Assembly: GCA_937893225.1 (NCBI GenBank)
Contig: CALBJM010000093.1
Span: 1-14,612 of the forward strand
Length of the DNA stretch: 14,612 nt
Origin: an uncultured Erysipelotrichaceae bacterium
GTDB taxonomy: Bacteria > Bacillota_I > Bacilli_A > Erysipelotrichales > Erysipelotrichaceae
Reading direction: 5' to 3'
Shown: positions 1 to 6,885 of the stretch, in pieces
How positions within the stretch are numbered: the stretch's first letter is position 1
Layout: each line of letters opens with the position of its first letter
Translations under genes and position numbers: made by a program
The notes under the pieces: generated by a model
The model's database searches: none
What the model was told of the DNA's origin: nothing
What the model saw: the letters and a program-made list of their open reading frames with translations, nothing else

Positions 1-26
1 CATAGCACAAAGTAGTATTATATTAA

Positions 27-86
27 AAAAAGAAGTTAGTGGAGTGTTTAAGTAGCGCATTCTATCTGCTTCTTTTTGTTTTTTTT
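27..86 (+). terminator. Possible terminator of an upstream gene
   Basis: An A-rich arm AAAAAGAAG (27-35) can pair with CTTCTTTTT (69-77), and a further run of T follows (79-86). The loop is long (about 33 nt), with only a weak inner pairing (GAGTG near 43 with CATTC near 58). This fits the 3' end of a gene to the left of the window. Nothing else coding is visible before the sortase. A TTGAAA at 102-107 could be the -35 of the sortase operon promoter, but no good -10 follows at the right distance. Confidence 0.4.
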
Positions 87-193
87 AATTTTTACGTATT
101 GTTGAAAGCATTTTATTAAAGTAATCTTAAATTAGCTTCCTTGCATCCATTCCTAAATACGCATACAATGAAATGGTATTGAAAGAAGAAAGT

Positions 194-961
194 ATGGCTA
201 AGAAGAAAAGAAAATTAACGAAGTTTGGTAGAATTCTATCAGATATATTGATTGTTGCTTGTTTAGGAATTGCTGGGTTTTCTGGTTGGAATTTGTATAA
301 AGAGTTACATGAGTATAAAGTGAGTGAACAGACATATACAGAATTGTTGCCTAAAGTGACAGTGAAAGATGAAGAAACACAAGAAACTACAGGGTATGAT
401 TGGGATTCCTTGAGAGAAATGAATGCAGATATAGCTGGTTGGATAAAAATGGATGATAGTACCATTGATTATCCGTTTGTAAAAGGGCAGGATAATGAGT
501 ATTATTTGCATCATTTGTTTAATGGGGAGTATAACAATTCTGGTTGTGTGTTTATTGATGTGAATAATAATAGTGATTTTAGTGATAAAAATACGGTTAT
601 GTATGCACATAATATGCGAAATGGAACAATGTTTGCGGCTATAGAGCAGTTTAAGAATGCTTCTTATTATGATACACACAAAGAAATACATATCTATACA
701 CCTAATCAAAATTATGTTGTGTATCCTGTAGCGGGTATGTTGTCTAATGGACAAGATGATTATGTGCGTACTTCATTTAGTGATGATAATGATTTTATGA
801 ATTATGTTAGTCGGTTTGTACAAAATTCTACATTTACATCTGAAGTAAGTATTGAAGCGACAGATAAAATCGTTATGTTGAGTACATGTAACTATGATAC
901 GTATGATGGTAGATATGTCTTGATAGGAAAATTAGTTCCAGAGGAAACGAATGCAGAATAG
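194..961 (+). CDS. Class B sortase
   Basis: Membrane-anchored cysteine transpeptidase that joins surface proteins or pilins to the cell wall. Numbered from M194, a basic N-terminus (MAKKKRK) leads into one membrane segment (about residues 14-33), then a stalk and the sortase barrel. The catalytic triad is visible: His139 in YAHNM, Cys232 in MLSTC and Arg240 in YDGRYVLIGKL. The TLxTC-like Cys motif and the length (255 aa) fit class B. An upstream in-frame ATG at 173 adds seven residues but has no ribosome site. I prefer 194 because of the purine-rich GAAAGAAGAAAG just before it and the typical KKK start, although the spacing is short. The 3' end overlaps the LCP gene by 11 nt, so the two are probably translated together. 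No protein with a recognisable sorting signal lies in the window, so the substrate is unknown. Confidence 0.93.
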   Translation: MAKKKRKLTKFGRILSDILIVACLGIAGFSGWNLYKELHEYKVSEQTYTELLPKVTVKDEETQETTGYDWDSLREMNADIAGWIKMDDSTIDYPFVKGQDNEYYLHHLFNGEYNNSGCVFIDVNNNSDFSDKNTVMYAHNMRNGTMFAAIEQFKNASYYDTHKEIHIYTPNQNYVVYPVAGMLSNGQDDYVRTSFSDDNDFMNYVSRFVQNSTFTSEVSIEATDKIVMLSTCNYDTYDGRYVLIGKLVPEETNAE

Positions 962-2585
962 GTATGATTTTGATGATACAACTGAGGAAGAAATTCAACC
1001 AAAGCCTTTGAAAAAAAGAAAACTGAAGAAAAGAAAAAGAACACTTTCTTCACAGTTTTATTGGTTGCTTCTTTGTATTGCTTCTGCAGCAACATTTCTT
1101 GTTTTATATAATACACCTATATTTCCTAGAAAATGGGCATTTTTAGTATTGGGATTTCTTGTTTTATTACTTATTCTAACAGGAATATTCACTTCTATTT
1201 TTTTACCTAGAAATAGATTTCAGAAGTTTGTGAATTGTACATTAGCAGTTTGTCTAGGCATTATTAGTGCTATTACGCCTTTGTATATCAATAAAATAAC
1301 AGATTTATTTGAAAGTGCATTAGGGAACAAAGTACGTATTAATTTATATGTGTTAACAGAAGATTATAAAGCACAATATGGTGATAAGTATCAGAATACG
1401 ATACCTTTGCCGCAAGAAGAGAGTAATGGTGTTTATAAAAATGTAAACATACAAGACTATGCAAATGCTGTATATGGTACGACTATAGCAACAGACACTC
1501 TGAATCAAGAATATGCGGTAAAGAAATTGAATGAGCTTACGGGTACGCAAATCCAAACGATTGATAAGGCTTCTTTAAGTGAAGCGGTTGAGGCATTATA
1601 TGATAACCGTATAGATATATTAATCATGTCTGAGGCATTAGCTTCTACAATAGAAGATATTCCTGGCTATGAAAACTTTGAAGCGGATACAAGAATTCTT
1701 TATTCGATAGATCGTGTAATTGAATCTTCTGCAGATAGCGTAAAAATCAATATGACGAATAAACCATTTACGATATTTTTTGGAGGAAATGATACAACTG
1801 GTGAATTGTCTCTACAAGGTAGAACAGATGTAGATATGACAGTGACAGTAAATCCAAATACACATCAAATCCTCATAGCAAATTTACCAAGAGATTCTTG
1901 GATTCCTAATCCATATTACAATGGAACGCGTGATAAATTAACGCATCTTGGATTGGTTGGCTTAGATAACACAATCTCTGAAATAAGTGATATTTATAGT
2001 GTTGACATTGAAAATTACGTACTAGTAAACTTTGATACTTTTATGGCAATTATTCGTGCTTTAGGTGGTATTACGATTGATAATCCATATGGTTTTACTG
2101 CAATTAATGGAATGGTTTTTCCAGAAGGAACAATGGATTTAAATGAAGATTATGCATTGATGTATGTTAGAGAGCGTGAAAATCTACCAGATGGTGATTT
2201 TGGCAGAAATATGCATCAACAAATCGTGATGAAAGCAATTATCAATAAGTTAGTGTCTAAAGAAATTATCACTAAGTTTAATGCATTATTAAATGAAATT
2301 GACGGGCAATTTTTGACAAATATTTCTGCAGATTCATTTTATGCACTAGCACAAAAACAATTAGATGAAGGCATTGACTGGAATATTGTGAATTACCATA
2401 TTACAGGAACAACAGGCATGGAAATCTGTGCATCTGCACCAGGACAGAGACTATCTGTAGTATATCCATATGATAATCAAATTACTTTTGTAAAAGATGA
2501 AATACAAAAGGTGATTCAAGGAGAAATCATAACCCAAGAAGAATTACCAGATGGACAATTTAGTGAAGATGCTACAACAGAATGA
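951..2585 (+). CDS. LCP (LytR-CpsA-Psr) family protein with three TM segments
   Basis: Likely transfers undecaprenyl-linked glycopolymers (teichoic acid, capsule or similar) to peptidoglycan outside the membrane. After a basic cytoplasmic start (KKRKLKKRKR, 21-30) come three membrane segments (about 34-53, 62-85, 93-112), then an extracellular accessory region (about 120-265) and the LCP domain (about 272-440). LCP hallmarks seen: RTDVDM (291-296), LPRDSW (312-317), and the Arg-rich RERENLPDGDFGR (407-419) that binds the pyrophosphate lipid. Three TMs plus an accessory domain is the Cps2A/Wzg-like layout rather than the single-TM LytR/TagU layout. The start at 951 has a good ribosome site (GAGGAAA, about 5 nt upstream) inside the sortase gene. 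The acidic C-terminal tail is low complexity. The family is clear; the actual polymer is not. Confidence 0.93.
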   Translation: MQNRYDFDDTTEEEIQPKPLKKRKLKKRKRTLSSQFYWLLLCIASAATFLVLYNTPIFPRKWAFLVLGFLVLLLILTGIFTSIFLPRNRFQKFVNCTLAVCLGIISAITPLYINKITDLFESALGNKVRINLYVLTEDYKAQYGDKYQNTIPLPQEESNGVYKNVNIQDYANAVYGTTIATDTLNQEYAVKKLNELTGTQIQTIDKASLSEAVEALYDNRIDILIMSEALASTIEDIPGYENFEADTRILYSIDRVIESSADSVKINMTNKPFTIFFGGNDTTGELSLQGRTDVDMTVTVNPNTHQILIANLPRDSWIPNPYYNGTRDKLTHLGLVGLDNTISEISDIYSVDIENYVLVNFDTFMAIIRALGGITIDNPYGFTAINGMVFPEGTMDLNEDYALMYVRERENLPDGDFGRNMHQQIVMKAIINKLVSKEIITKFNALLNEIDGQFLTNISADSFYALAQKQLDEGIDWNIVNYHITGTTGMEICASAPGQRLSVVYPYDNQITFVKDEIQKVIQGEIITQEELPDGQFSEDATTE

Positions 2586-2614
2586 GTATAATAGATATGA
2601 AAGAAGGAAATACG

Positions 2615-3283
2615 ATGTATACAATAAAAGACTTATATGATTTGAATCACACACAAGCAAAAACCTTTCTTAGTCAATTTACATATCCATGGGAAGCTTT
2701 GAAAGGCATTAAAGACTTGATTCTTGAGATTGGTTCTCAATTACCAAAAGAAGAATACGATGAAGTTTCAGAACATGTATGGGTACATAAAACAGCACAT
2801 GTTTTTCCATCTGCTTACTTAGGTGCACCTTGCATTATAGGGGCAAATACAGAAGTTAGACATTGTGCATTTATAAGAGGCAGTGCATTGGTTGGAGAAG
2901 ATTGTGTTGTTGGTAATAGTTGTGAGCTGAAGAATGTCATCTTGTTTGATCATGTACAAACACCACATTACAATTATGTAGGAGATTCAATACTTGGCTA
3001 TTATTCTCATATGGGAGCAGGATCGATAACTTCAAATGTAAAGAGTGATAAAAAACTTGTCGTTGTACATGATAGAGTGCATGGAGAAGAAATAGAAACA
3101 GGTTTAAAGAAATTTGGAGCTATGTTAGGAGATCACGTAGAAGTGGGTTGTAACAGTGTGTTGAATCCAGGAACAGTGATTGGTAGAGACAGTAGAGTGT
3201 ATCCTACAAGTTGTGTAAGAGGAGTTGTTCCAGAAAAGAGTATTTGGAAAAATGATGGAACGATACTTGCTCAAAAAGACTAG
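2615..3283 (+). CDS. Left-handed beta-helix (GlmU C-terminal-like) hexapeptide-repeat protein
   Basis: Often annotated as 'UDP-N-acetylglucosamine pyrophosphorylase', but only the acyltransferase-like half is present: the 222 residues hold no Rossmann uridylyltransferase domain. After about 60 helical residues come hexapeptide turns (HVWVHKTAHVFPSAYLG, then IIGANTEVRHC, and so on). Next is PHYNYVGDS (117-125), which matches the GlmU acetyltransferase segment containing the catalytic His (here His118), then MGAGSITSN (133-141) and more turns to about residue 210. The start at 2615 is chosen because AAGGAA sits 5 nt upstream. An in-frame ATG at 2582 overlaps the LCP stop but lacks such a site. 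It is third in the sortase-LCP operon, so it may modify or supply a sugar nucleotide for envelope polymers. Substrate and activity are inference. Confidence 0.85.
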   Translation: MYTIKDLYDLNHTQAKTFLSQFTYPWEALKGIKDLILEIGSQLPKEEYDEVSEHVWVHKTAHVFPSAYLGAPCIIGANTEVRHCAFIRGSALVGEDCVVGNSCELKNVILFDHVQTPHYNYVGDSILGYYSHMGAGSITSNVKSDKKLVVVHDRVHGEEIETGLKKFGAMLGDHVEVGCNSVLNPGTVIGRDSRVYPTSCVRGVVPEKSIWKNDGTILAQKD

Positions 3284-3293
3284 TAAACGATAT

Positions 3294-3323
3294 AGGCACC
3301 ACATGATAGGTGCCTTAATTTTT
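3294..3323 (+). terminator. Rho-independent terminator of the envelope operon
   Basis: Seven-base perfect stem AGGCACC (3294-3300) / GGTGCCT (3309-3315), an 8-nt loop, then TTAATTTTTAT. It starts 10 nt after the stop codon of the beta-helix gene. Confidence 0.85.
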
Positions 3324-3339
3324 ATATAGATAAGGTATT

Positions 3340-3969
3340 ATGCAATCTATGAAGAAAATTATAGAACCATCATTTTCAAATACATTAGTAGAAATGCAAT
3401 TGTGTGATGTTGTAGAGAATCGCACGGAGAATGCATTGTTTCAATCAAATATTGTAGAAAAAAGTTTTGCACAAGTAGAATTCTATGAATGTGAATTTAA
3501 GCATGTTACGATGCATGGCAAAATGCAAGGGTGTTTGTTTGTAGATGTAATATTTGAGCATTGTGATTTATCGAATACATCTTTTGAAGAGTCTGTATTT
3601 CGTAGATGTGTCTTTCGAAATTGTCGTATGACTGGAATAGACATGTCTTTGTGTACTTTTACAGATGTGCAGTTTTTAAATGTACAATGCGCATATGTGA
3701 ATTTTAATGGTACCAAATGGAAGCGTGTTAGATGTAAGAAAACAATATTTGATGAAGGTTCATTATATAAGTGCAAATTAGATTCTGTAGAGATCAATGA
3801 ATGTAGTTTACAAAGCTGTGAAATTGCTGAAACACCACTATTCAATATCAATTTATCGACGAGTAATATTCAAGGTATTGCGGTTATGCCAGAAAACTTA
3901 AAAGGAGTAATCGTAAATCAAGAACAAGCAATTGCATTAGCGAGCTTATTAGGTATTGTAATATGTTGA
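3340..3969 (+). CDS. Pentapeptide-repeat protein, Qnr-like
   Basis: A right-handed quadrilateral beta-helix protein. Central hydrophobic residues recur every five positions at 38, 43, 48, 53 and 58. The phase then slips by one, and they run without a break from about 62/67 to 177 (F67, F72, L77, F82, F87, F92, M97 ... L167, L172, I177). The C-terminal segment LKGVIVNQEQAIALASLLGI (187-206) resembles the dimerisation helix that ends Qnr proteins. Qnr and MfpA family members mimic DNA and protect gyrase from quinolones; whether this one does so is inference. It is cysteine-rich and 209 aa, about the length of Qnr (about 215-220). The start at 3340 has AAGG 4 nt upstream; Met4 (3349) is an alternative. 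It lies between two terminators, so it is probably its own transcript. Confidence 0.88.
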   Translation: MQSMKKIIEPSFSNTLVEMQLCDVVENRTENALFQSNIVEKSFAQVEFYECEFKHVTMHGKMQGCLFVDVIFEHCDLSNTSFEESVFRRCVFRNCRMTGIDMSLCTFTDVQFLNVQCAYVNFNGTKWKRVRCKKTIFDEGSLYKCKLDSVEINECSLQSCEIAETPLFNINLSTSNIQGIAVMPENLKGVIVNQEQAIALASLLGIVIC

Positions 3970-4076
3970 ATTTCACGAATCTTTCACAATTTCAACATAA
4001 ATTTCTCACAAGTAGAAAGTACTATATAGTTGTTCCAGAAGAGTAGTAATTTCTTTCCCTCCCTATAAGTGGAATG

Positions 4077-4104
4077 AAAAAGTCCTGTGCCAGCAGGACT
4101 TTTT
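4077..4104 (+). terminator. Strong terminator, usable on both strands
   Basis: Perfect 11-bp stem AAAAAGTCCTG (4077-4087) / CAGGACTTTTT (4094-4104) with a 6-nt loop. The A-run on one side and T-run on the other make it potentially bidirectional, but no - strand gene ends here. It lies about 108 nt after the pentapeptide-repeat gene. The rest of 3970-4187 holds no gene I can support. A pyrimidine tract (4050-4064) precedes the hairpin. Confidence 0.85.
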
Positions 4105-4187
4105 CAGTCTTTAACATTTTGATAGAATTGTATATCTTATTCTGGTTGTAGATTATGTAAAATAGATGTGCAAAAGGAGAAAGGAAG

Positions 4188-4754
4188 ATGTTACAGGCAA
4201 TATTGATATTTATAGGGCTTTCTATTGATGGATTTGTTGTAATGATGAACAAAGGTGCACAGTTACGTAATTTGAAACTGCGTAAAATTCTTTGTTACGC
4301 ATTGGAATTTGCAATCGTTGCTACGATCATGTTTATGATTGGCTTTGCTGGAAGTAAGATTTTGACCGCAAATTTCTTTAAAGCACGTGCAGAAATCACA
4401 ATTGCTTCATTAATCGTATTTTTTGTTGGTGCTATGTTAATTGAAAAGTCGTATTTGAATAAAAATTTTGAAGAAAAGTTAGATGATCATTTTGATGAGA
4501 AGCAATTGTTGCATTTAGCGTGTGTAACGAGTTTAGATACCTTATTTGTTGGTGCAGCATATGGCTTTTTAGCAGTACATGCAATATTTGCAGCAAGTAT
4601 TTCTTTTATAATTACGTTTTTAGCAGTGTTATCTGCGTTGCTAATCGGTTATAATTTAGGAGCGAAGTATCAAAGAATCGTAGGTATGATTGGTGGAGCT
4701 TTGATGGTTTTCTTCGGCATTTACATGATTGTGACATATGTTGTGATGAGGTAG
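4188..4754 (+). CDS. MntP-like putative manganese efflux pump
   Basis: Small inner-membrane cation exporter, 188 aa with about six membrane segments in two homologous halves. Family signatures seen: GLSIDGF with Asp14 in the first half, the following NKGAQL, and VTSLDTLFVGAAYG with Asp117 in the second half. These match the conserved SMDAF...KGA and TSLDAMAVG segments of MntP/YebN, whose aspartates are needed for Mn(II) export. A charged loop (about 91-107) separates the halves. The ribosome site AAAGGAGA lies 7 nt before the ATG. MntP genes are often controlled by a Mn-sensing yybP-ykoY riboswitch; I see no such element in 3970-4187. The TetR gene starts 2 nt after the stop. Sequence is divergent from proteobacterial MntP, so manganese as the substrate is inference. 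Confidence 0.8.
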   Translation: MLQAILIFIGLSIDGFVVMMNKGAQLRNLKLRKILCYALEFAIVATIMFMIGFAGSKILTANFFKARAEITIASLIVFFVGAMLIEKSYLNKNFEEKLDDHFDEKQLLHLACVTSLDTLFVGAAYGFLAVHAIFAASISFIITFLAVLSALLIGYNLGAKYQRIVGMIGGALMVFFGIYMIVTYVVMR

Positions 4755-4756
4755 TT

Positions 4757-5329
4757 ATGGAATATCATAAAAATCTCATGAAAATATCTTTGGCTGAAAA
4801 TCTTCGGCAATTAATGGAACGGAATTTATTTGAAAAGATTACAATCAAACAGATTTGTGATGCAACAGGTGTAATTCGTGCAACGTTTTATAACTATTTT
4901 AGTGATAAATATGATTGTTTAAATTGGATCATATACCATGACATTGTTGAAACAACAAAGGATTCCGTTATAAGTGGAGAATTTGAAAAAGCTCTGACTG
5001 ATTCTTTATCCGTTTTACTTGAAAATAAGCAATTTTATCGCATTGCTTATCATGTGACTGGACAAAACAGCTTTGAAGATATGATTCGTGATAACTTAAG
5101 AATATTAGTTTTGAAGTTTCTAGAAAGATATCGTAGAGAAGATTATCTTCCAAAGTATTCTAATGCATTACTGAGTCGCTATTATGCTGAGTCATTGGCA
5201 TTTACAATACGTATGTTTGTAAATGAAATTGGTGGTGCTATGTCTGTTGAAGAAACAAAGCAAATGATTTTGGATCTTATGAAGAATTCCTTCTTTGACT
5301 TCGTGAATTTAAAGGAAGTTAAAGACTGA
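4757..5329 (+). CDS. TetR/AcrR-family transcriptional regulator (DhaS-like C-terminus)
   Basis: A 190-residue regulator. The N-terminal HTH covers about residues 10-55, with ITIKQICDATGVIRATFYNY (28-47) followed by FSDKYDCLNWI, typical of TetR proteins. The 'DKYDLLNWI'-type segment and the C-terminal helices resemble the DhaS/TetR_C subgroup common in Bacillota. The start is 2 nt after the MntP-like gene, and its ribosome site (GAGGTAG) overlaps that gene's stop, so translation is probably coupled. It is followed 23 nt later by a carboxylesterase. Its target is probably this same operon, but no operator palindrome could be assigned. The ligand is unknown. Confidence 0.9.
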   Translation: MEYHKNLMKISLAENLRQLMERNLFEKITIKQICDATGVIRATFYNYFSDKYDCLNWIIYHDIVETTKDSVISGEFEKALTDSLSVLLENKQFYRIAYHVTGQNSFEDMIRDNLRILVLKFLERYRREDYLPKYSNALLSRYYAESLAFTIRMFVNEIGGAMSVEETKQMILDLMKNSFFDFVNLKEVKD

Positions 5330-5352
5330 GTTCTTTTTTTGTGAGGTGTGTG

Positions 5353-6648
5353 ATGAGAACAGTACAAGTCAAAACAGAACTAGGAATACTTGAAGGTGAA
5401 GCAAAAGTTTCGAGTATGATATTTAGAGGAATTCCTTATGCTGAACCGCCTATAGGAGAGCGACGCTTTAAAGTGCCAATGAAGAAAGCTAAGTGGAATG
5501 GTGTATATTCTGCGTTGGAATTTGGACCACAATGCCCACAAGCTGATCCGAAACATGGCTTTTATGGGAAGGAATTTTATACAAATCCAAAGTATCCTTT
5601 ACCATTACAAAGTGAAGATTGTTTGTATTTGAACATTTGGGCTCCACGAAAAGAAGGAACATTTCCTGTGGCATTTTGGATACATGGCGGAGCATTTGAT
5701 CATGGATTTGGTTCAGAAATGGAATTTGATGGAGAAAAGTTTGCTTCACATGATGTTATTTTAGTGACCATTAATTATCGTGTAGGTGTTTTTGGGTTTT
5801 ATGCAGATCCTGCATTAACAAAAGAAAATAATTTTCGTACAACAGGCAATTATGGGTTATTAGATCAAATCATGGCTTTGCGTTGGGTACATGAAAATAT
5901 TGCAAATTTTCATGGAGATCCCAATCGTATTACAATATTTGGCCAATCTGCAGGCGCAATGAGTGTACAGGCTTTAGTGTCATCACCTTTAACAAGAGGT
6001 ATGATTCATAGTGCAATTATGCAGTCTGGTGGAGGCGTAGATAACGGATTGTGTACAACCAAAAAGCTAGAAGATGCATATCATATTGGAGAAAGAATCA
6101 AACAATTGTGCGGCGTTAAGAGTTTAGCTGGTTTACGTAATGTTAATGCTGAAAGACTTGTAGAAATATTGCCAAAATTATATGAAGAAAGCAATGGCTT
6201 AACGTTTGGACCTGTAAATGATGGATATGTATTGCTTGAGGATATGGGTGCTGCCGCAAAGAATGGTAGAATTGCAGATATTCCATATATCATTGGAATC
6301 ACTGGTGATGATATTACTGTGGAAAAAGGAAGCGATGCAAGGAAAACAAAGTTTTATCAAGGATGTGTAAACTTTGCAAATGTACGTGCGAATTATTCTC
6401 GGAAACCTGTCTATATGTATTACTTTAATAGAAAATTACCTAGTGATGAAGCGGGTGCGTTTCATTCTTCTGAATTGTGGTATGTATTTGGTACATTAGA
6501 TCGTTGTTGGAGAGATATGACAATCAAAGATTATCGTATTTCTGAAGCCATGATTACTGCTTGGACAAATTTTATGAAATATGATGATCCAGGAGCACAG
6601 TGGAAACCATATACGCGAAAACAAGAATTTGTTCGGAATTTTTTATAA
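5353..6648 (+). CDS. Type-B carboxylesterase (PnbA-like)
   Basis: Alpha/beta-hydrolase of the cholinesterase/carboxylesterase-B family. Numbering here counts from the in-frame GTG at 5341. Seen: FRGIPYAEPPIGERRF (28-43), EDCLYLNIWAP (92-102), oxyanion-hole HGG (115-117), nucleophile elbow GQSAG with Ser203, and catalytic His375 in AFHSSELWYVFG. The acid is probably Asp in ITGDDITV (D323/D324), where many members have Glu. Only about 30 residues lie between this acid and KPVYMYYF, and the protein is 431 aa against about 490 for PnbA, so a helical cap region seems shortened. I start it at the ATG at 5353 because GAGGTG (5343-5348) lies just upstream. It has no signal peptide, so it is likely cytoplasmic. 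Substrate unknown. Confidence 0.9.
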   Translation: MRTVQVKTELGILEGEAKVSSMIFRGIPYAEPPIGERRFKVPMKKAKWNGVYSALEFGPQCPQADPKHGFYGKEFYTNPKYPLPLQSEDCLYLNIWAPRKEGTFPVAFWIHGGAFDHGFGSEMEFDGEKFASHDVILVTINYRVGVFGFYADPALTKENNFRTTGNYGLLDQIMALRWVHENIANFHGDPNRITIFGQSAGAMSVQALVSSPLTRGMIHSAIMQSGGGVDNGLCTTKKLEDAYHIGERIKQLCGVKSLAGLRNVNAERLVEILPKLYEESNGLTFGPVNDGYVLLEDMGAAAKNGRIADIPYIIGITGDDITVEKGSDARKTKFYQGCVNFANVRANYSRKPVYMYYFNRKLPSDEAGAFHSSELWYVFGTLDRCWRDMTIKDYRISEAMITAWTNFMKYDDPGAQWKPYTRKQEFVRNFL

Positions 6649-6667
6649 AAAGCATTGTTTGCAATAC

Positions 6668-6695
6668 TTGAAATAAAACATATTTATGTTATATT
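6668..6695 (+). promoter_or_regulatory. Promoter of a short antisense-type RNA
   Basis: TTGAAA (6668-6673), a 16-nt spacer, then TATATT (6690-6695) preceded by TGT, i.e. an extended -10. Predicted start is about 6702. Only about 60 nt separate that start from a strong terminator, and no open reading frame fits, so the promoter should drive a very short RNA. Confidence 0.7.
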
Positions 6696-6705
6696 TTAGA
6701 TGGCT

Positions 6706-6715
6706 AGAAAAGCGA
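6706..6715 (+). repeat. Direct repeat A, copy 1 (antitoxin RNA)
   Basis: AGAAAAGCGA, identical to 6855-6864 inside the peptide gene. The RNA from this strand is complementary to codons 5-8 of the peptide mRNA. Confidence 0.75.
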
Positions 6716-6719
6716 TAAG

Positions 6720-6729
6720 CCACAGGTAC
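6720..6729 (+). repeat. Direct repeat B, copy 1 (antitoxin RNA)
   Basis: CCACAGGTAC matches CCACAAGTAC at 6874-6883 in 9 of 10 bases. The one difference gives a G-U pair in the RNA duplex, so all ten positions can still pair. The partner block covers the GTG start codon of the peptide. Confidence 0.75.
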
Positions 6730-6762
6730 AAAAAAGGAGACTGCTGGAACAGTCTCCTTTTT
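6730..6762. terminator. Bidirectional terminator shared by convergent RNAs
   Basis: Perfect 13-bp stem AAAAAGGAGACTG (6731-6743) / CAGTCTCCTTTTT (6750-6762) with a 6-nt loop. It has a T-run for + strand transcripts and, read from the other side, a T-run for - strand transcripts. It would end the short + strand RNA and the convergent peptide mRNA, and gives the two RNAs complementary 3' ends. Confidence 0.9.
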
Positions 6763-6808
6763 CAATGCCTAGGCTGATCGACTATTTTTTATTTCCGGTT
6801 CTATCCAG

Positions 6809-6877
6809 TCATTTGCAGATATAGTATGAAACGCTACCTGCTACGAGAGAACTCAGAAAAGCGAAAATATACTCCAC
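6809..6877 (-). CDS. Fst/PepA1-like tiny membrane peptide (putative type I toxin), ends at an in-frame TGA
   Basis: A 22-codon reading frame: GTG start at 6877, then EYIFAF, LSSLVAGSVSYY and ICK, followed by TGA (6809-6811). It has a near-perfect ribosome site, AAAGGAGGTGAG, 9 nt upstream. Reading past the TGA gives LDRTGNKK and a TAG at 6782, for 31 codons in all. Fst (33 aa) and staphylococcal PepA1 (about 30 aa) have the same plan: short start, one hydrophobic helix, then a WL(D/N/S)-R motif and a charged tail. Here the TGA stands exactly at the Trp of that motif, one base from TGG. Such peptides insert in the membrane and are toxic when over-made. This copy may be a truncated active form, a decayed toxin, or a read-through product. 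It is too small for usual gene finders; support comes from the ribosome site, repeats and convergent RNA. Confidence 0.6.
   Translation of the reverse strand: MEYIFAFLSSLVAGSVSYYICK
6855..6864 (+). repeat. Direct repeat A, copy 2 (peptide gene)
   Basis: Second copy of AGAAAAGCGA, inside the early codons of the tiny peptide read on the - strand; perfect match to 6706-6715. Confidence 0.75.
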
Positions 6878-6883
6878 AAGTAC
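6874..6883 (+). repeat. Direct repeat B, copy 2 (over the GTG start)
   Basis: CCACAAGTAC spans the start codon (6875-6877) of the - strand peptide. Copy 1 is at 6720-6729. Confidence 0.75.
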
Positions 6884-6885
6884 TC

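Larger units (their letters stand above)
6702..6762 (+). ncRNA. Putative antitoxin RNA (RNA II-like, par/Fst type)
   Basis: A predicted transcript of about 61 nt between the extended -10 promoter (6690-6695) and the terminator (6731-6762). Its 5' half may fold through TGGCT (6701-6705) / AGCCA (6718-6722). It carries two 10-nt blocks, 6706-6715 and 6720-6729, that recur in the same order in the convergent peptide gene (6855-6864 and 6874-6883). As RNA it is therefore complementary to the peptide mRNA at the start codon and in the early coding part. This is the arrangement known for RNA II (about 65 nt) of the pAD1 par locus. Transcription is inferred from sequence only. Confidence 0.65.

Noticed and set aside
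118..131. AAAGTAATCTT shared by 118-128 and the 13849 region
   Set aside because: An 11-base AT-rich match alone is expected by chance and has no structure around it.
305..754. A - strand frame of about 149 codons across the sortase gene
   Set aside because: It lies opposite a convincing sortase and has no ribosome site or recognisable domain.
6782..6877. TGA read as Trp by a variant genetic code
   Set aside because: TGA ends the LCP, TetR and DUF4186 genes in this window, and Trp is TGG elsewhere, so the standard code holds.
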